Part shown: positions 60,023 to 64,000 of the stretch, one piece after another
How the letters are laid out: each line of letters begins with the position of its first letter
How positions within the stretch are numbered: the stretch's first letter is position 1
Source: Teichococcus rhizosphaerae
GTDB taxonomy: Bacteria > Pseudomonadota > Alphaproteobacteria > Acetobacterales > Acetobacteraceae
Direction: 5' to 3'
NCBI RefSeq assembly: GCF_002631185.1
Contig: NZ_PDNU01000030.1
Coordinates: 28,161-92,160 of the forward strand
DNA length: 64,000 nt
Made by a program: the position numbers and the translations under genes
The notes under the pieces: model-generated
The model's input: only the letters and a program-made list of their open reading frames with translations
What the model was told of the DNA's origin: nothing
The model's database searches: none

Positions 60023-61366
60023 ATGTCGCCTCCCGTCGATCCTGTCGCCAGTGACCCCGCCCTGCCGCAGGAGGTGGACGTCGCGATCATCGGCGGAGGC
60101 ATCGCCGGCATCACGGCGGCCTACTTCATCGCCAAGGCCGGGCAGCGCGTCGCGGTGCTGGAGAAGGGCGTGGTGGCGGGCGAGCAGTCCAGCCGCAACT
60201 GGGGCTGGTGCCGCATCCAGAACCGCGACGAGCGCGAGATCCCGCTCATGCTGAAGAGCATGGAGCTGTGGGACACGCTGCCGGCCGAGGCGGGCATCGA
60301 CGTGGGCTTCCGCCGCACCGGCCTCGTCTATGCCACGCGCAGCGAGGCGGAGCTGGAAAGCTGGCGGCGCTGGATCGAGATGGCGCGCGGCTACCAGGTG
60401 CACAACCAGATCCTCACCGCCGAGGAGGCGCGCGCCCGCACGCCGGGACATTCGGGCGCGGCGGACTGGATCGGCGGCATCTTCTCCCCGCGCGACGGCA
60501 TGGCGGAGCCGCGCAAGGCGGCGCCCGCCATCGCGGCGGCGGCGCGGCGCCTCGGCGCCACCATCCACCAGCGCTGCGCGGTGCGCGGGCTCGACATCCA
60601 GGGCGGCCGCGTCGCCGGCGTCATCACGGAGCGCGGCACGCTGCGCGCCGGCGCGGTGCTGCTGGCGGGGGGCGCCTGGTCCTCCATGCTGCTGCGCCGG
60701 CACGGCATCGACCTGCCGCAATCGAGCATCCGCTCCACCATCTTCGTCACCGAGCCGGCCGAGGAGGTGACGCCGGGCGGCCTCTACACGCCGGACGTGA
60801 CGATCGGGCGGCGGCAGGATGGCGGCTACATCGTCGCCGCCAACAATCGCGGGCAGATCGAGATCACGCCGCAGGGCATACGCTACGCGCGCAAGTTCTG
60901 GCCGACGCTGGTGGCGCGGCGGAAGATGGTGAAGTTCGGCATCGGCGAGTCCTTCTTCCGCGGCCCGCAGGCGATCACCGGGCGCTGGCGCATGGACCGC
61001 CCCACCATCTTCGAGGCGGAGGACATGCGCACCCTCGACCCCACGCCGAACGCCGCCATCGTGGAGCCCGCGCTGGCGCAGCTCGGCCGCTCCTATCCCG
61101 CCCTGGCCGGGGTCAAGATGGCGAAGCTGTGGGGCGGCTGGATCGATTCCACGCCGGACGCGGTGCCGGTCATCGGCGCGGTGGACGCGCTGCCGGGGCT
61201 GTTCCTGTCCACCGGCTACAGCGGCCACGGCTTCGGCATCGGGCCGGGTGCCGGGCGGCTGGCGGCGGACCTGGTCATGGGCCGTGCGCCGGTCGTCGAT
61301 CCCTCGCCCTTCCGCTATGCGCGGCTGGTGGATGGCTCGCCGATCCAGAAGCCGGGGATGATGTGA
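60023..61366 (+). CDS. FAD-dependent amino acid/amine oxidoreductase (DAO family)
   Basis: A 447-aa DAO-fold flavoprotein. The FAD motif is VAIIGGGIAGITAAYFIAKAGQRVAVLEKG (residues 16-45), followed by QSSRNWGWCRIQNRDERE and, near the C-terminus, FLSTGYSGHGFGIGPGAGRLAADLV. The C-terminal SGHGFGIGPG segment is the usual FAD pyrophosphate contact. The downstream flavoprotein starts within its stop codon, so the pair may form a heteromer or act in sequence on an amino acid or amine, perhaps one delivered by the dipeptide-type binding protein downstream. Confidence 0.9.
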   Translation: MSPPVDPVASDPALPQEVDVAIIGGGIAGITAAYFIAKAGQRVAVLEKGVVAGEQSSRNWGWCRIQNRDEREIPLMLKSMELWDTLPAEAGIDVGFRRTGLVYATRSEAELESWRRWIEMARGYQVHNQILTAEEARARTPGHSGAADWIGGIFSPRDGMAEPRKAAPAIAAAARRLGATIHQRCAVRGLDIQGGRVAGVITERGTLRAGAVLLAGGAWSSMLLRRHGIDLPQSSIRSTIFVTEPAEEVTPGGLYTPDVTIGRRQDGGYIVAANNRGQIEITPQGIRYARKFWPTLVARRKMVKFGIGESFFRGPQAITGRWRMDRPTIFEAEDMRTLDPTPNAAIVEPALAQLGRSYPALAGVKMAKLWGGWIDSTPDAVPVIGAVDALPGLFLSTGYSGHGFGIGPGAGRLAADLVMGRAPVVDPSPFRYARLVDGSPIQKPGMM

Positions 61367-62643
61367 CGGTGAGGATGCTGCCCTACTGGCTGGACACCGC
61401 CCCGCCCTTCGCCGGCGCGGAGCCCGGCCCGGCCGAGGGCAGCGTCGATGTCGCCGTGATCGGCGGCGGCTTCACCGGGCTCTCGGCGGCGCTGCACCTG
61501 GCGCGCAAGGGGGCGAGCGTGGCGCTGCTGGAGGCGGCGCGCGTGATGGGCGCGGCCTCGGGGCGCAATGGCGGCCACGTCAACAACGGCACGGCGCACG
61601 ACTTCGCCGGCCTCGTCCAGGCGCTCGGCCTCGACCATGCCCGCCGCCTCTACCACGCCTTCGACGCGGCGGTGGACACGGTGGAGCGGATCGCGCGCGA
61701 GGAGCGGATCGACTGCGACTTCCGCCGCTGCGGCAAGATCAAGCTGGCGGCGAAGCCCGCGCATTACGAGAAGATCGCGCGCGGCTTCGAGCTGCTCCAC
61801 CGCGAGGCCGACGCGGAGACCGAGTTGGTGCCGCGCGACAGGCTGCGCGCCGAGATCGGCTCGGACGCCTTCTTCGGCGGGCTGGTCTACCGCAAGAGCG
61901 CGCAGATGCATGTGGGCCGCTTTGGCATGGGGCTGGCCGAGGCGGCGCGGCGGCAGGGCGCGCGGATCTTCGAGAACGCGCCGGTGCTGTCGCTGAGGCG
62001 CCAGCCTGGGGGGGGCCACAGCCTCGCCACCCCGCGCGGCACGCTGCGGGCGCGGCAGGTGCTGCTGGCGGCCGGCGCCAGCCGCCTCGGCCCCTTCTAC
62101 TTCCGCCGCCGCCTGGTGCCGCTCGGCTCCTTCGTCATCGTCACCGAGCCGCTGAGCGAGGCGGTGCTGGCCGACATCATGCCGAGGGCGCGCAACGGCA
62201 CCACCACCCGCATCATCGGCAACTACTTCCGCACCACGCCGGACCGGCGCCTCGTCTGGGGCGGGCGGGCGCGCTTCGCCCTGCCCTCCCGCGCCTCGGA
62301 CGCCAGGAGCGGCCGCGTGCTGGAGCGAGGGCTGCACGAGACCTTTCCCCAGCTTGGCCGCGTCGGCATCGACTATTGCTGGGGCGGCATCATCGACGCG
62401 ACGCAGGACCGCCTCCCCCGTGCCGGCGAGCGGGACGGGCTGTTCTACGCCACCGGATACAGCGGCCATGGCGTGCAGATGTCGGTCCACATGGGCGGCG
62501 TGATGGCCGAGGTGATGGAGGGCAGGGTGGAGGCCAATCCGTTCCGCGGATTGGAATGGCGGCCGGTGCCGGGGCATTTCGGCCCGCCCTGGTTCATGCC
62601 GCTGGTGGGCCTCTACTACCGGGTGCAGGACCGGATTTCCTGA
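61363..62643 (+). CDS. FAD-dependent oxidoreductase, PuuB/OrdL-like
   Basis: A 426-aa DAO-fold flavoprotein of the gamma-glutamylputrescine oxidase (PuuB/OrdL) type: LPYWLDTAPP at the start, VAVIGGGFTGLSAALHLARKGASVALLEA, then ASGRNGGHVNNGTAHDF, the family's RNGG flavin contact, and YATGYSGHGVQMSVHMGG near the end. GTG 61363 overlaps the previous stop by four bases (GTGA), typical of coupling; GTG 61369 and ATG 61375 are also in frame. A polyamine, sarcosine or other secondary amine is a plausible substrate. Confidence 0.9.
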   Translation: MTVRMLPYWLDTAPPFAGAEPGPAEGSVDVAVIGGGFTGLSAALHLARKGASVALLEAARVMGAASGRNGGHVNNGTAHDFAGLVQALGLDHARRLYHAFDAAVDTVERIAREERIDCDFRRCGKIKLAAKPAHYEKIARGFELLHREADAETELVPRDRLRAEIGSDAFFGGLVYRKSAQMHVGRFGMGLAEAARRQGARIFENAPVLSLRRQPGGGHSLATPRGTLRARQVLLAAGASRLGPFYFRRRLVPLGSFVIVTEPLSEAVLADIMPRARNGTTTRIIGNYFRTTPDRRLVWGGRARFALPSRASDARSGRVLERGLHETFPQLGRVGIDYCWGGIIDATQDRLPRAGERDGLFYATGYSGHGVQMSVHMGGVMAEVMEGRVEANPFRGLEWRPVPGHFGPPWFMPLVGLYYRVQDRIS

Positions 62644-62682
62644 GGGCCAGGCAGCGGCACGGCCTGCCGCGCCAGCCACATG

Positions 62683-62755
62683 AATCGGCACATTCTTCGT
62701 GGGCGCCGGCCGCAATCGGCATGTTCCTGGCCCCGCGCGTGGCGCACAATCGGCA
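62683..62755 (+). repeat. Three AATCGGCA direct repeats upstream of the peptide-binding protein gene
   Basis: The octamer AATCGGCA occurs at 62683-62690, 62714-62721 and 62748-62755, spaced 31 and 34 bases, about three helical turns, in the 291-base gap before the binding-protein gene. The first two also share a following TTC. The gap shows no gene. The repeats could be activator sites, but eight bases by chance is not excluded. Confidence 0.3.
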
Positions 62756-62934
62756 GCGTTGCGGAGGCGGAACCGGCGGAAAGCCCGGGCGCCTCCGCCG
62801 GGGACATGCGTGCCCGCCCGGCCCTTCGCGGGGCCCGGGCAGGCGGCGTGGCGCCGGGCACAGGGCAAGAACAAAGGCGCATCCGGTCGCCATCGCCGGG
62901 CCGGCCGGGGCCAACGAAGCGGGGGCTGAACATC

Positions 62935-64000
62935 ATGAACGACATCCGGACACTCCTGTCGCGGCCGGCGCTCGGCCGGCGCGGCCTGCTGGCGCTGGGC
63001 GCGGGTGCCGCCCTGGCCGGGGCGCCCGCCAGGGCGCAGCGCGCGGTGCCGCCGCCACCCTCAGCCCGCAAGGGGCAGGTGGTCGTCGGCATCTCGCAGG
63101 AGCCCACCGTCTTCAACCCGCTGATGCCGGGCATCGAGGTGGACGAGACGGTGTGGATGAACGTGTTCAGCACCCTGTGGTGGCCGGAGCCCGATGGCAC
63201 GCTGGTGCCGGACCTGGCGGTGGAGGTGCCATCGCTCGCCAATGGCGGCATCAGCGAGGATGGCCTCACCTGGACCGTGAAGCTGCGGCCGGGCGTCGTC
63301 TGGCATGACGGCGCGCCCTTCACGGCAGAGGATGTGCGCTACACGCTGGAGCTGATCAACAACGCGTCCTTCCGCACCCGCACCCGCCAGGGCCACAGCC
63401 TGGTGAAGGACATCGTGGTGAAGGGACCGCACGAGATCGCCTGGCGGATGGAGAAGGCCTATGCGCCCTATCTGGCGCTGCTCTCCAACACCTACATGGT
63501 GCCCAGGCACCTGCTGGAGAGGGCGGCCGATCCCAACGCGGCGCCGTTCAACGCCACCCCCGTCGGCACCGGCCCGTTCCGCTGGAGCAGCCGCGTGCCG
63601 GGCGACCACATCCAGCTCGCCGCCAATGAGCGCTACCATGGCGCCGGCCCGTATCTGGAGCGGGCCATCCTGAAATACATCCCGGACCAGACGGCGCTCT
63701 ACGCGCAGTTCCGCACCGGGCAGGTGGACCTGATCATCGGCACCGGCATTCCCGCCAACTTCTACGCCGAGGCGGTGAAGCTGCCGGGGCGCAGGGTGAC
63801 CACCGTCCCGAGCGCGTCGCTCGAGCTGCTGATGCCGAACCTCGAGCTTCCGGCGCTCTCCGAGAAGGCGGTGCGGCAGGCGCTCTACTACGCCATCAAC
63901 AAGAAGGGCATCATCGACGTCATCTATTACGGCCTGCACAAGCCGACCGAATCCTTCGCACCGCGCGAATCCTGGGCCTACAACCCGGATCTTCCGCCGC
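62935..64000 (+). CDS. Dipeptide/oligopeptide ABC transporter substrate-binding protein, 3' end outside window
   Basis: The first 355 codons of an SBP_bac_5 (DppA/OppA) family binding protein. It opens with a Tat-like leader (RPALGRRGLLALGAGAALAGAPARAQ), then QVVVGISQEPTVFNPLMPG, the conserved GLTWTVKLRPGVVWHDGAPFTAEDVRYTLELI, GTGPFRW and VRQALYYAINKKGII, and continues open to the window edge. The permease and ATPase genes probably follow outside. It comes after two flavin amine oxidoreductases in the same direction, so an amino compound or short peptide is the likely cargo. Confidence 0.92.
   Translation, partial: MNDIRTLLSRPALGRRGLLALGAGAALAGAPARAQRAVPPPPSARKGQVVVGISQEPTVFNPLMPGIEVDETVWMNVFSTLWWPEPDGTLVPDLAVEVPSLANGGISEDGLTWTVKLRPGVVWHDGAPFTAEDVRYTLELINNASFRTRTRQGHSLVKDIVVKGPHEIAWRMEKAYAPYLALLSNTYMVPRHLLERAADPNAAPFNATPVGTGPFRWSSRVPGDHIQLAANERYHGAGPYLERAILKYIPDQTALYAQFRTGQVDLIIGTGIPANFYAEAVKLPGRRVTTVPSASLELLMPNLELPALSEKAVRQALYYAINKKGIIDVIYYGLHKPTESFAPRESWAYNPDLPP

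Overview
The window is uniformly very GC-rich and gene-dense, with short intergenic gaps and many 4-base ATGA/GTGA stop-start overlaps. Its gene content is typical of an environmental alphaproteobacterium: several TctC/Bug solute-binding proteins, FCD-type GntR regulators, CaiB CoA-transferases and a Pha/Mnh antiporter. A Roseomonas-like member of Acetobacteraceae is my best guess. That guess rests on style and family recognition, not on a marker gene. No rRNA, tRNA, CRISPR array, insertion sequence or prophage was seen.

Layout. 1-10.1 kb: the end of an SDR gene; a minus-strand operon gntR-aconitase-prpF-tctC that looks like tricarboxylate uptake and isomerisation; and a divergent branched-chain-type binding protein followed by a CaiB CoA-transferase and a probable L-2-keto-3-deoxyarabonate dehydratase. 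10.1-18 kb: a Uma2 protein, an old yellow enzyme divergent from an ArsR regulator, RidA, an exported metallo-beta-lactamase-fold hydrolase, a two-subunit 3-oxoacid CoA-transferase, a thioesterase, MsrB and a second TctC. 18-25 kb: an IclR regulator divergent from SDR, polysaccharide-deacetylase-like hydrolase, amidase and TctC genes, then a fumarylacetoacetase-family protein and a metallophosphatase. 25-32 kb: a complete Mnh/Pha cation/proton antiporter operon (fused AB, then C, D, E, F, G) headed by ptsN.

32-40 kb: a Liv ABC transporter (H, M, G, F) lacking a binding protein but followed by a carboxymuconolactone-decarboxylase-like gene and a hydroxyisobutyrate-dehydrogenase-like gene; then a catabolic-looking LeuC-LeuD-CitE set. 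40-43 kb: an AT-richer 760-base promoter region with perfect palindromes, ahead of a leaderless GH26-like glycosidase carrying two RTX modules. 43-50 kb: an Asp/Glu-racemase-family protein, a proline-rich protein, split chromate transporter, split ThDP enzyme, a frameshifted gene and a three-subunit HcnABC/opine-dehydrogenase-like flavoenzyme. 50-64 kb: a biotin-dependent acyl-CoA carboxylase operon with its own TctC, a divergent GntR regulator, and a plus-strand operon: double CaiB CoA-transferase, TctC, HAD hydrolase, two FAD oxidoreductases and a dipeptide-type binding protein that runs off the end.

The main theme is scavenging of organic acids and amides: periplasmic binding protein, CoA activation, then CoA-linked or flavin-linked catabolism, each set under its own GntR, IclR or ArsR switch. 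The most notable points are: (a) ptsN heading an antiporter operon; (b) two nearly identical 17-base boxes on either side of the 54.9 kb GntR gene that tie the carboxylase and CoA-transferase operons together; (c) single in-frame stop codons in two consecutive genes of that second operon; and (d) the palindrome-controlled RTX glycosidase.
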